Both the position numbers and the translations under genes were made by a program. Source: Streptomyces sp. NBC_00358 (GTDB lineage: Bacteria > Actinomycetota > Actinomycetes > Streptomycetales > Streptomycetaceae). From it: a stretch of DNA of 64,000 nucleotides. This document shows, piece after piece, positions 8,080 to 15,021 of this stretch (position 1 is its first letter; every line of letters starts with the position of its first letter). A model generated the notes under the pieces. It did not search any database. It saw nothing but the letters and a program-made list of their open reading frames with translations, and was not told where the DNA came from. The DNA is taken from positions 8,556,001 to 8,620,000 of the forward strand of contig NZ_CP107976.1 of assembly GCF_036099295.1 (NCBI RefSeq), written 5' to 3'.

Positions 8080-8340
8080 CTAGGCCGGGGTGTCCTGGGA
8101 GCGCCGACGGGAGCGGCGGCGCGCCAGCGCACGCCGTTCGGCCTCGCCGGTCCCGCCCCAGACGCCGATGCTCTGGCCCGTGTCCAGGGCCCAGCCCAGG
8201 CACGCGTCGCGGACCGGGCAGCCCGCGCAGACGGCCTTCGCCTCCTGGATCTGCAGCAGGGCGGGGCCGGTGTTGCCGATCGGGAAGAACAGATCGGGGT
8301 CGACACTGCGGCACGCAGCGGATTCACGCCAGTCGTCCAT
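8080..8340 (-). CDS. WhiB-like iron-sulfur transcription factor
   Basis: An 86-residue Wbl protein. The four cluster ligands are Cys10, Cys38, Cys41 and Cys47 (ESAACRS, then VCAGCPVRDAC), followed by the GVWGG turn and a basic tail (RRALARRRSRRRSQ) that contacts DNA. Wbl proteins bind a redox- or NO-sensitive [4Fe-4S] cluster and act with the principal sigma factor in development and stress. The N-terminal DDWRESAACRSVDPDLFFPIG is standard. AGGAGA lies 5 nt before the ATG at 8340. A possible SigB-type promoter is 55 nt upstream. Divergent from a GAF-ANTAR gene. Confidence 0.95.
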   Translation of the reverse strand: MDDWRESAACRSVDPDLFFPIGNTGPALLQIQEAKAVCAGCPVRDACLGWALDTGQSIGVWGGTGEAERRALARRRSRRRSQDTPA

Positions 8341-8395
8341 ACGATTCTCCTGTGATCGAAAGCGGATACGTTCTACGGTTCGGCTCCCCCTCGGG

Positions 8396-8420
8396 TCACC
8401 CTTGATCGACCGGATGAAAC
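8396..8420 (-). promoter_or_regulatory. Candidate SigB-type promoter of the WhiB-like gene
   Basis: Read on the minus strand: GTTT (8420-8417), a 15-nt spacer, then GGGTGA (8401-8396). The streptomycete SigB-family consensus is about GNNT-N14-16-GGGTAT/C, so the -35 fits fully and the -10 at four of six bases. It lies 55 nt upstream of the start. Confidence 0.35.
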
Positions 8421-8604
8421 GGGCAAGGCATGCAAAGATCCCGTGGATTCCGGCTCGGCCGCACGGCACGCGCACGCCGGGTGGCGGGAAACACCTCCGG
8501 CCGCCGGACCGCTGCCGCCCGGTCGGCTCGGGCGGAGCACCGGAGTGGCAAGATGGAATCCCAGGTGAAGGCTGGTCGCGTTTCGAGGAATGAACGGGTG
8601 GCGC

Positions 8605-9309
8605 ATGACGCAGGAGTCCGGCGAAGTCTGGGAGAAGTTCGCGGTCGCCTTGGCGGACATGGCACGGGACCTGCTGGCGCAGGACTCGGTGCAGGCCACG
8701 TTGGACCGGATCGTGGAGCACGCGACCGTACTGATCAACGGGTGCGACGAGGGCGGCATCCTCACGGTCCGCCGCGGTGAGGTCAGCGCCCTGGCGGCGA
8801 CCAGCGACATCGTGCGGATGGCGGACCGGATCCAGCAGGATCTGCGGGAAGGACCGTGCTTCGACGCGGTGACCGAACGGCACCAGCTCTACGCCATCGA
8901 GGACCTGCGCCGGCCGCACGAGAAGTGGTCCCGCTTCGCCCCCGAACTGAGGAAACTCGGCATGGGCAGCATGATGGGCTTCCTGCTGTTCACCGACGAC
9001 GACGAACTCGGCGCCCTCAACCTGTACTCGCGCCGCCCGAACATGTTCGACGAGTCGGCTCAGCGCGCCGGCTGGATCCTCGCCTCGCATGCCGCGGTCG
9101 CCCTCTCCTCGGCCCGTACCCACCAGCAGCTCGGCCTCGCCCTGGAGACCCGCCACGAGATCGGTGAGGCGATGGGCATCCTCATGGAGCGCCACGGCCT
9201 CAGCGAGGAGAACGCCTTCAACGTGCTGAAGAAGGCCTCCCAGGACCACAACATCAAACTGCGGGAGATCGCCCGCAAGGTCTGCGAGACCGGCGAGCGC
9301 CCCACCTGA
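8605..9309 (+). CDS. GAF-ANTAR domain RNA-binding regulator
   Basis: About 234 residues: a GAF sensor domain (about 20-165, with RMADRIQQDLREGPCFDAV and MGFLLFTDDDELGALNLYS) and a C-terminal ANTAR three-helix domain (about 178-232: ETRHEIGEAMGILMERHG, then NAFNVLKKASQDHN and LREIARKVCE). ANTAR domains bind paired hairpins in nascent RNA and prevent termination; actinobacterial GAF-ANTAR proteins are thought to act this way. I prefer the ATG at 8605 (GGGTGG 3 nt upstream) to the one at 8590, where the purine tract is only 1 nt away. Divergent from the WhiB-like gene and followed by a terminator hairpin. Confidence 0.88.
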   Translation: MTQESGEVWEKFAVALADMARDLLAQDSVQATLDRIVEHATVLINGCDEGGILTVRRGEVSALAATSDIVRMADRIQQDLREGPCFDAVTERHQLYAIEDLRRPHEKWSRFAPELRKLGMGSMMGFLLFTDDDELGALNLYSRRPNMFDESAQRAGWILASHAAVALSSARTHQQLGLALETRHEIGEAMGILMERHGLSEENAFNVLKKASQDHNIKLREIARKVCETGERPT

Positions 9310-9704
9310 CCCGGCGGTGACGGGGGTGGTGGCCTCATCCGGAACCCGCCCGGAACCGGGGCCACCACCCCTCCCGCTCGACCGCTTCGGTCCCCGGGGT
9401 CGCCCGGCCCCTTCGTCCGTCGCGGGAGCGCCGCCGCGAGGACGTCCGAAGGCGTTCGCGACGCGGATTCTCGTGCCCCCGATCCGCCGCCGCAGTCCCC
9501 CGCGACACCGGCGATCCCCGCGATGGGCGCGGACTCGTCCTGCCGACGGGGCTCCTGTGACCGAGGTGTGAAGGTGACCGGCCCCCTGACATGGGCTCCG
9601 GCGGCTCGGGAACAAGGGGGACAACCTGCCCGACACTCCCGGTGGACACGGAGTGGCGCCGCCGCGCGGCGTACGAGCGGGAAGCGCGCCAAGGGAGGCA
9701 AGGG
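9310..9704. other. Gene-poor stretch between the GAF-ANTAR and HATPase genes
   Basis: These 395 nt contain the hairpin at 9323-9371 and otherwise GC-rich sequence without a convincing gene on either strand. An in-frame extension of the next gene back to about 9591 exists, but it is low in coding character and has no ribosome binding site. Confidence 0.45.
9323..9371 (+). terminator. Terminator-like hairpin after the GAF-ANTAR gene
   Basis: GGGGTGGTGGCC (9323-9334) and GGCCACCACCCC (9360-9371) form a perfect 12-bp stem around a 25-nt loop that itself contains a repeated CGGAACC. It begins 14 nt after the stop codon. Confidence 0.5.
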
Positions 9705-10115
9705 ATGACCACCGTCGAACCGCACTGCGACTTCGGCCCCGTTCCCGGTGCGAGGCTGGAGAGGGATCCACAGGCGGCCGTGCGTGCCCGGGGGATGGTC
9801 CGGGCGTTTCTGGGCGGCCTGCCCCGCCCGGTGCCGCGTGAGGCCGCCGAGGCCGTCACCCTCGTGGTCTCGGAGCTGGTGACCAACGTGGTGCGCCACG
9901 CGCACGGCCGGCTCTGCAGCCTGGACCTGCGGGACATGGGCCACGGGGTGGGCATCGCCGTCTCCGACGACGATCCCGAGCCGCCCCGTCCCCGTCGGCT
10001 GGACCTGACCGGACAGGGTGGCTTCGGCTGGCCGCTGGTGCGCCGGCTGACCTCCGAACTGACCGTCCTGTCCCGCCCGGACGGCAAGACCGTTCGGGCC
10101 GTCGTCAGCTTCTGA
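9705..10115 (+). CDS. HATPase-fold ATP-binding protein (anti-sigma family)
   Basis: A 136-residue HATPase_c_2 protein. The N-box is VTLVVSELVTNVVRHAHG, the G1 region VGIAVSDDDPEPPRPR and the G2 loop GQGGFGWPLVRRL. It is the same family as the protein at 7533-7967 but clearly divergent in sequence. Proteins of this type are serine kinases or sigma binders in partner switching. The ATG at 9705 follows AAGGGAGGCAAGGG. It runs convergently into the stressosome operon, stopping 61 nt from the end of the phosphatase gene. No sigma or STAS gene is directly adjacent, so its partner is unknown. Confidence 0.85.
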   Translation: MTTVEPHCDFGPVPGARLERDPQAAVRARGMVRAFLGGLPRPVPREAAEAVTLVVSELVTNVVRHAHGRLCSLDLRDMGHGVGIAVSDDDPEPPRPRRLDLTGQGGFGWPLVRRLTSELTVLSRPDGKTVRAVVSF

Positions 10116-10176
10116 CGACTCCGCCGGGGAACGAGCGTCGTGCCCGCGCAGGCCGGCACCGCGGAGCTCGGCCGAG

Positions 10177-12009
10177 TCAGCCGTCCCCGGCGTGCGGCCC
10201 GCCGACGTGGCAGAGCAGCAGGCAGACGTCGTCGTCCCGCTGCGAGTCGCGGAGCATCGGATCCAGGATCCGGTCGGCGGCGCCCTCCAGATCGTGGTCC
10301 AGCTCGGCCGCGCGCTCACTCCGGAGCGCCTCGGCCAGCCGCCGGATGCCCGGGTCGATGCCCTGGGCGCGCCGCTCCACCAGTCCGTCCGTGTACAGCG
10401 CGAGCGTGGATCCCGCAGGAAGCCGCGCCGTGTGGTCGTGGATCTCCTGGTGCAGCGGGATGCCCAGCATGGCGCCGGGTCTGGCGTCCAGGACGCGCAC
10501 GGCGCCGTCCGGAGTGCGCAGCACCGGTGGTGGGTGCCCGGCGGCGGCCCAGGTGACGGTGGTCTCGTCCGGATGGAAACGGGCGATGACCGCGGTGGCG
10601 TACAGATCGGGCTGGAGATGGTGCAGGAACCCGTGCAGGCGGGTCAGGAGCCGGCCCGGGGTGCCGCCGTCCACGGCGTACGCCCGCAGGGCGGTGCGCA
10701 GTTGGCTCATCATGACGGCCGCGTGCAGACCGTGGCCGGTGACGTCCCCCATGACGACGACCAGACCCCCGTCGGGCTGCCGGAACGCGTCGTACCAGTC
10801 ACCGCCGATGTTCAGGCCGTGCGTGGCGGGCAGGTAGCGCGCGGCCAGGCTGAGCCCCGGTGTCGTGGGGAGGTCCGTGAGCAGGGCGCGTTGCAGGGTC
10901 TCGGCGATGTCGCGGTTGTGCTCGAAGCGCTGGGCGTGGTCGATCGCGATGCCGGACCTGCGGGCGAGTTCGACGAGCAGCACGGCGTCGTCCGCGCTCC
11001 ACCCCTCGTCCGGCGGTGTCAGCGTGAGCACGCCGAGGGGTGTGTGCCGGCTCGGCAGCGGGATGCACAGCAGCGGCTCCTCCGGGTGCAGAGCGGAGGG
11101 AGGCTGGTCGTCGACGCCGGGCAGACCGCCCGCGTGGCGGGCGGAGTACTGCGGGCGTCCGGTGCGGGCGGCGGCGACGGCGGCCGCCGGACGGGCGGCG
11201 TGCCCGCGGGCCTTGGCGTCGTCGGCGAACAGCCATACGTCGGCGCTCCGGGCCCAGTCCGGCACGAGCAGCCGCGGCAGCCGGCTCAGGATCTCCTCGT
11301 GGTTGAGCGAGGCGGTCAGGGCCGCGCTGGCATCGGCGAGGAAGGTGAGTCTGCGCCTGGCGCTCTCGGCCTCGGTACGGGCCTTGCGCTCGGCGCCGTA
11401 CAGTTCGCGCTGGACCCGCCCGGCCGCGTCGAGTTCCGCGTGCAGTGCGAGCACGCCCTGGTTGGTCTGGTGCAGTTCCTCCCGGTGGAAGGCGACCAGC
11501 CGCTCCTGCTCGGTGAGTTGGTCGAGCACCCGGGAGGTGTCCTCGTCGGCGCTGAGCAGGGCGTCCGCGAGGGCCGTACGGTCGCGCGGCATCCGGGCCG
11601 CGCCGCCGCCGTCCCCGTGGCCCGGTTCCGGAACGCCGACGCTCGCCTGCCAACTCGGTCCGTCTGCCGCCCGGTTGGATGCGGCGTCGCTGGACCCCGC
11701 TCCGTTCGTCCCCGCCCTGTCGGCTCGTGTCCCGTCGGTTCCCGCCCCGTTCACCCCCGTCCCGTCGGCCTTGGCTTCGAGGGTGACCGTGAGCCGGCCG
11801 GGGCACCCCGTTCTCGCGGGCGCGGCCGTCCGCAGGGTCAGCAGCCAGCCGCCCCCCTTGACCAGGCACTGGCGCAGTTGCGCGCTCAGCGCGGTGACCA
11901 GCCGGGTGCGCTCCACCGTGGCGACGCCGTGCGCCGCGGCGAGCCGGGCGGCCGCGATACGGGCACGGGCGGCGTCGTCGACCGTGGTGATCTGCCAGGT
12001 ATGGGTCAT
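10177..12009 (-). CDS. RsbU-like PP2C phosphatase with degenerate HATPase N-terminus, coiled coil and GAF domain
   Basis: A 610-residue protein, last gene of the stressosome-type operon. Order: residues 1-65 resemble the RsbT fold (RTRLVTALSAQLRQCLVKGGGW), but the N-box Asn is Gln47; a Gly/Thr/Asp-rich linker to about 145; a coiled coil to about 245; a GAF domain to about 385; and a SpoIIE PP2C domain to the end. Phosphatase motifs are IGGDWYDAF, MGDVTGHGLHAA, YTDGLVER and DDDVCLLL, so all metal ligands are present. RsbU-type enzymes dephosphorylate a STAS antagonist after activation by RsbT. Start 12009 overlaps the previous stop by ATGA. The degenerate N-terminus may bind STAS or RsbT partners; that is inference. 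Confidence 0.88.
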   Translation of the reverse strand: MTHTWQITTVDDAARARIAAARLAAAHGVATVERTRLVTALSAQLRQCLVKGGGWLLTLRTAAPARTGCPGRLTVTLEAKADGTGVNGAGTDGTRADRAGTNGAGSSDAASNRAADGPSWQASVGVPEPGHGDGGGAARMPRDRTALADALLSADEDTSRVLDQLTEQERLVAFHREELHQTNQGVLALHAELDAAGRVQRELYGAERKARTEAESARRRLTFLADASAALTASLNHEEILSRLPRLLVPDWARSADVWLFADDAKARGHAARPAAAVAAARTGRPQYSARHAGGLPGVDDQPPSALHPEEPLLCIPLPSRHTPLGVLTLTPPDEGWSADDAVLLVELARRSGIAIDHAQRFEHNRDIAETLQRALLTDLPTTPGLSLAARYLPATHGLNIGGDWYDAFRQPDGGLVVVMGDVTGHGLHAAVMMSQLRTALRAYAVDGGTPGRLLTRLHGFLHHLQPDLYATAVIARFHPDETTVTWAAAGHPPPVLRTPDGAVRVLDARPGAMLGIPLHQEIHDHTARLPAGSTLALYTDGLVERRAQGIDPGIRRLAEALRSERAAELDHDLEGAADRILDPMLRDSQRDDDVCLLLCHVGGPHAGDG

Positions 12010-13079
12010 GAGCGGTGATCCTGCGGGGTGGGGGTCAGTACGGCCACGGTGGTGTCGTCCCGCACCGGGCGGGCGGCGCTGCTGGAGTCCCGGACGATCA
12101 CGGCGGCGGTGACCGCGGGGTCCCAGGAGGACGCGAGGTCGACGGGTGGGGGAGTCCAGCGGCTGGGCAGGCCGTCGCTGTGGAGCACGAGCAGGCTGTC
12201 GGGGGTCCAGGGCAGCCTGCACTGCGGCAGGCGTGCCGGACGGTGGGCGCCGACGATCCCGGGGCGGGACAGCAGCGGGCGCCAGCCCTCGGCCGACCGC
12301 AGCCGGGCCCCGATGTTGCCGATCCCGGCGAAGTCGAGGTGCTCGGTGGCGAGGTCGAGCCGGGCCACCGCGACAGCGGCTCCCCGGGTGTCGCGCAACG
12401 CCGTGTGCAGTGCTCCGAGCAGTTCCGGCGGCGGCAGATGCGCGAGCTGCCGCAGTTGCTCCACGGCCGCTCCGGACGCCATGGAGGCGGCCGGACCGTG
12501 GCCGAGGCCGTCGGCCAGCAGCAGTGTGATCCGGTCCCCGGAACGGACACAGGCCCAGGCGTCGCCCGAGTAGGCGGCGGCCGCGAGCGGGATGTTGATG
12601 CCTCCCGCACGCACCGGTGCGTGCGCCTCGGGCAGGCGGTGTCCGGCCCGGTCCCGGCGAGCCGCGTGGACCCGGGCCAGCGCGACGGTGCCCCGGCCCG
12701 GCACGGTGTGCACCTCGAAGTGGTCGGCGATACGGCGGCAGGTGCCGAGCCCCGCGCCGAGCGAGGACGACGTCGAGAACCCGTCGCGCAACGCGGTCGG
12801 GAGGTCGGCGATGCCGGGGCCGTGGTCGAGCGCCGCCATCTGGACGGCCGGGCCGCGTCCGGCGCCGGGCTCCGCGAGGTCCGCGTCCACGGTGTCGATC
12901 AGTATCTGCCCGCCGCCGCCGTGCTTGAGCAGGTTGGTGGCCAGCTCGGTGGCGACGAGCGCGGCGACGGCCGTACGGTCGCGGCCGAGTCCGATGTGGC
13001 CGGCGGCGTCCTCGGCCGCCACCCGGACGTCCCGGACACGGGTGGAGTCGTGGACGGGAACGTCCCAGACGCGCGTCAT
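12006..13079 (-). CDS. Fusion of an RsbT-like HATPase and an RsbX-like PP2C phosphatase
   Basis: The 357-residue protein joins two activities. Residues 1-135 form an HATPase_c_2 kinase domain (N-box VATELATNLLKHGGGG with Asn49, G1 ALDHGPGIADL, G2 SSLGAGLGTCRRI). Residues about 155-350 form a SpoIIE/RsbX-type PP2C domain (YSGDAWACVRSGD, LLADGLGHGPAAS, LHSDGLPSRW, RDDTTVAVL). In Bacillus, RsbT phosphorylates RsbR/RsbS and RsbX removes those phosphates; here kinase and phosphatase are on one chain, beside a separate RsbT. Both ends overlap neighbours by ATGA (13076-13079, 12006-12009). Such fusions are known in actinobacteria, but their balance of activities is not. Confidence 0.9.
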   Translation of the reverse strand: MTRVWDVPVHDSTRVRDVRVAAEDAAGHIGLGRDRTAVAALVATELATNLLKHGGGGQILIDTVDADLAEPGAGRGPAVQMAALDHGPGIADLPTALRDGFSTSSSLGAGLGTCRRIADHFEVHTVPGRGTVALARVHAARRDRAGHRLPEAHAPVRAGGINIPLAAAAYSGDAWACVRSGDRITLLLADGLGHGPAASMASGAAVEQLRQLAHLPPPELLGALHTALRDTRGAAVAVARLDLATEHLDFAGIGNIGARLRSAEGWRPLLSRPGIVGAHRPARLPQCRLPWTPDSLLVLHSDGLPSRWTPPPVDLASSWDPAVTAAVIVRDSSSAARPVRDDTTVAVLTPTPQDHRS

Positions 13080-13522
13080 CGGCTCTCCTCGCGGGGTCGC
13101 GGAGCGCCGCCGGTCCAGCAGATCACGGTCACGGCCGTCCCCTCACCGGGACGGCTGTCGATCGAGAACTCGTGCACCAGACGCCGTGCTCCGCCCAGCC
13201 CGAGGCCCAGACCGCCGCCGGAGGTGTAACCGTCGCCGAGCGCCCGTTCGATGTCGGGGATGCCGGGGCCCTGGTCGGAGAAGGTCAGGCGCAGTCCGCG
13301 CGCCGCCCCCGCCTCCAGGACGGTCGACTCGACCTGCCCCCCTCCGCCGTGGACCAGGGTGTTGCGCGCGAGTTCACTGGCCGCGGTCACCAGCTTGGTC
13401 TGATCCACGAGTCCGAAACCGAGCTGGGCGGCCGCCTGGCGCACATGCTGGCGCACCCACGCGAGATCCATGTCGGTGCGGATCGGCAGGCAGGCGGTGA
13501 CACGGCCGGAAGTGTCCGTCAC
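13076..13522 (-). CDS. rsbT: RsbT-like serine/threonine kinase, stressosome switch protein
   Basis: A 148-residue single HATPase domain. The N-box is VTAASELARNTLVHGGGG (Asn54), G1 is FSDQGPGIPDI (Asp83) and G2 GGGLGLGLGGARRLVHEF, all intact, so ATP binding and kinase activity are expected. ARNTLVHGGGG is diagnostic of RsbT rather than RsbW/SpoIIAB. By analogy it is held by the RsbR-RsbS stressosome, phosphorylates it on stress, leaves and activates the RsbU-like phosphatase encoded two genes downstream. The GTG start at 13522 overlaps the RsbS stop (GTGA). Confidence 0.93.
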   Translation of the reverse strand: MTDTSGRVTACLPIRTDMDLAWVRQHVRQAAAQLGFGLVDQTKLVTAASELARNTLVHGGGGQVESTVLEAGAARGLRLTFSDQGPGIPDIERALGDGYTSGGGLGLGLGGARRLVHEFSIDSRPGEGTAVTVICWTGGAPRPREESR

Positions 13523-13938
13523 GGGCTCTCCTGGCGTACGGGGCTGTGGTGAAGGGGCGTCGACGCCGGGGTGAGCAGGCGCATGGCCTCCTCGGCATTG
13601 AGCGCGGTGCGCAACCCGGGCAGGGTGAGGCCCAGTTCGACCAGGGTGATGGCGACGGCGGGGCGCATGCCCGCGACCACGGTCTGCGCGGCGAGCAGTT
13701 TCGCGTGCGCCGCGACCTCGGCGAACACGCGTCCCAGGAACGAGTCGACGATCTCCACCCCGGAGATGTCGATGACCACCCCGGTGACGGAACTGGCGGC
13801 GATGGCCTCACCGATGTCCCGCTGCAGCCGTTCGGCCGCATCGTCGTGCAGGTCGCCCTGCAGCGTGACCAGGAGGACGGTGCCGAGCTTGAGCACGGGC
13901 ACCTGGGCGCCCGAGGGGCCGGCGATCGGGGCGCTCAC
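13519..13938 (-). CDS. rsbS: RsbS-like STAS-domain stressosome scaffold
   Basis: A 139-residue single STAS domain. The motif VVIDISGVEIVDSFLGR places Ser66 in the DSF context of the phosphorylated Ser59 of Bacillus RsbS. With RsbR it should build the stressosome core that sequesters RsbT. PVLKLGTVLLVTLQGDLHDD opens the STAS fold and AVAITLVELGLTLPGLRTAL closes it. The GTG start at 13938 overlaps the RsbR stop by 4 nt (GTGA), which also argues against longer starts inside RsbR. Cytosolic. Confidence 0.93.
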   Translation of the reverse strand: MSAPIAGPSGAQVPVLKLGTVLLVTLQGDLHDDAAERLQRDIGEAIAASSVTGVVIDISGVEIVDSFLGRVFAEVAAHAKLLAAQTVVAGMRPAVAITLVELGLTLPGLRTALNAEEAMRLLTPASTPLHHSPVRQESP

Positions 13939-14834
13939 CGCGCGCTCGGGCCGGAGTGGTCCTGGTCGACGATGGCGATGCCCTGCCGGTGCAGGGCGTA
14001 CGCGAGGGCGTCGGCGAGGCTGGCCCGCGTGACCACCGATCCGAGGTCGATGCCGAGGTGGACGATGGTCTGCGCGATGGCGGGACGGATGCCCGAGACG
14101 ACGCACTCCGCCCCCATCAGGCGCGCCGCGGCCACGGTCTTCATCAGGTGCTGGGCCACCAGGGAGTCGACGGTGGGCACCCCGGTGATGTCCAGGATGG
14201 CGAACCGGGCCTGCTGGGCGACGACGGCGTCGAGCAGGCTCTCCATCACCACCTGGCTGCGCGCGCTGTCGAGGGTGCCGATCAGCGGGACGGCGACCAC
14301 ACCGGTCCACAGTTTGATCACGGGGGTGGCCACTTCGAGCAGTTGGAGGCGCTGTCGGTCGATGAGTTCCTGTCCGGCGCTGAGCGCCGTCTCCAGGACG
14401 ACGAGCCGGAGCGTTCCGAGCAGCGCGGTGAGCGTGACCGCGCACGCCTCGGCGTTCTCGCGGGGAGCGTCGGCCAGATCGGCGCGCAGCAGCTCGGAGG
14501 CAGCCGGGCGCAGTGCCGCCACCTCGTCGGCGATCCGGGCCGAGGTGGCACCGGTCCGTGCGCGGGAGGCGGCCATGCGCCCCAACTGATCGCGTACGGT
14601 GGCGAATCCTGCGGCTCCGAGGTCCTCGACCCGGCCGGTGGCCGCGACCGCAGCGAGCGCCTCCACGACCGCCCGGCCGGCCTCCACCGCCTCGTCCCGG
14701 GAGACGGTGAAGACGGTGCGGAACAGCGCCTCGTCGGCCCATCGCTGGGCGATCTGCTCACGGCGCCGACGCAGGAAGTCACCGACCTCCTGGGCCGACG
14801 ACTCCTGCTGTACCGCTGCCTGGTGGTCCGCCAC
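13935..14834 (-). CDS. rsbR: RsbR-like stressosome sensor (RsbRD-type N-terminus plus STAS)
   Basis: About 299 residues: an all-helical N-terminal sensor domain of the RsbRD type (about 15-160, FLRRRREQIAQRWADEALFR) and a C-terminal STAS domain (about 175-285, VIKLWTGVVAVPLIGTLDSAR, then ILDITGVPTVDSLVAQHL). The residue in the phosphosite position is Ser224, where Bacillus RsbRA has a Thr (VDS rather than VDT). The GTG at 14834 is chosen because AAGGAG lies 8 nt upstream; ATG codons further up lack this. It heads a five-gene operon in which every junction overlaps by 4 nt. A perfect 14-bp palindrome lies 64 nt upstream of the start. Confidence 0.9.
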   Translation of the reverse strand: MADHQAAVQQESSAQEVGDFLRRRREQIAQRWADEALFRTVFTVSRDEAVEAGRAVVEALAAVAATGRVEDLGAAGFATVRDQLGRMAASRARTGATSARIADEVAALRPAASELLRADLADAPRENAEACAVTLTALLGTLRLVVLETALSAGQELIDRQRLQLLEVATPVIKLWTGVVAVPLIGTLDSARSQVVMESLLDAVVAQQARFAILDITGVPTVDSLVAQHLMKTVAAARLMGAECVVSGIRPAIAQTIVHLGIDLGSVVTRASLADALAYALHRQGIAIVDQDHSGPSAR

Positions 14835-14897
14835 GTGTTCTTCTCCTTGGTCCGTGCGCCGTGCCGACATTCGCGATCCGCCGTCCGGCATGATCTC

Positions 14898-14911
14898 TTG
14901 TCGTACGACAA
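14898..14911. promoter_or_regulatory. Perfect 14-bp palindrome upstream of the stressosome operon
   Basis: TTGTCGTACGACAA is fully self-complementary and sits in a locally AT-richer stretch between the RsbR start and the next gene. It has the shape of a MarR- or TetR-family operator, and two MarR genes lie within 3 kb (16351 and 17505). Confidence 0.55.
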
Positions 14912-15021
14912 CTGTAATCATGGTCCGAGCCCGCACGACCCCCGCTCAGGGGAACGGGGCCGCGGCCCGGCGCCCGCCCGGCCCGCCGGGGTCCGCGCGG
15001 AGCCCGGGGCCGGTGGGCGGG

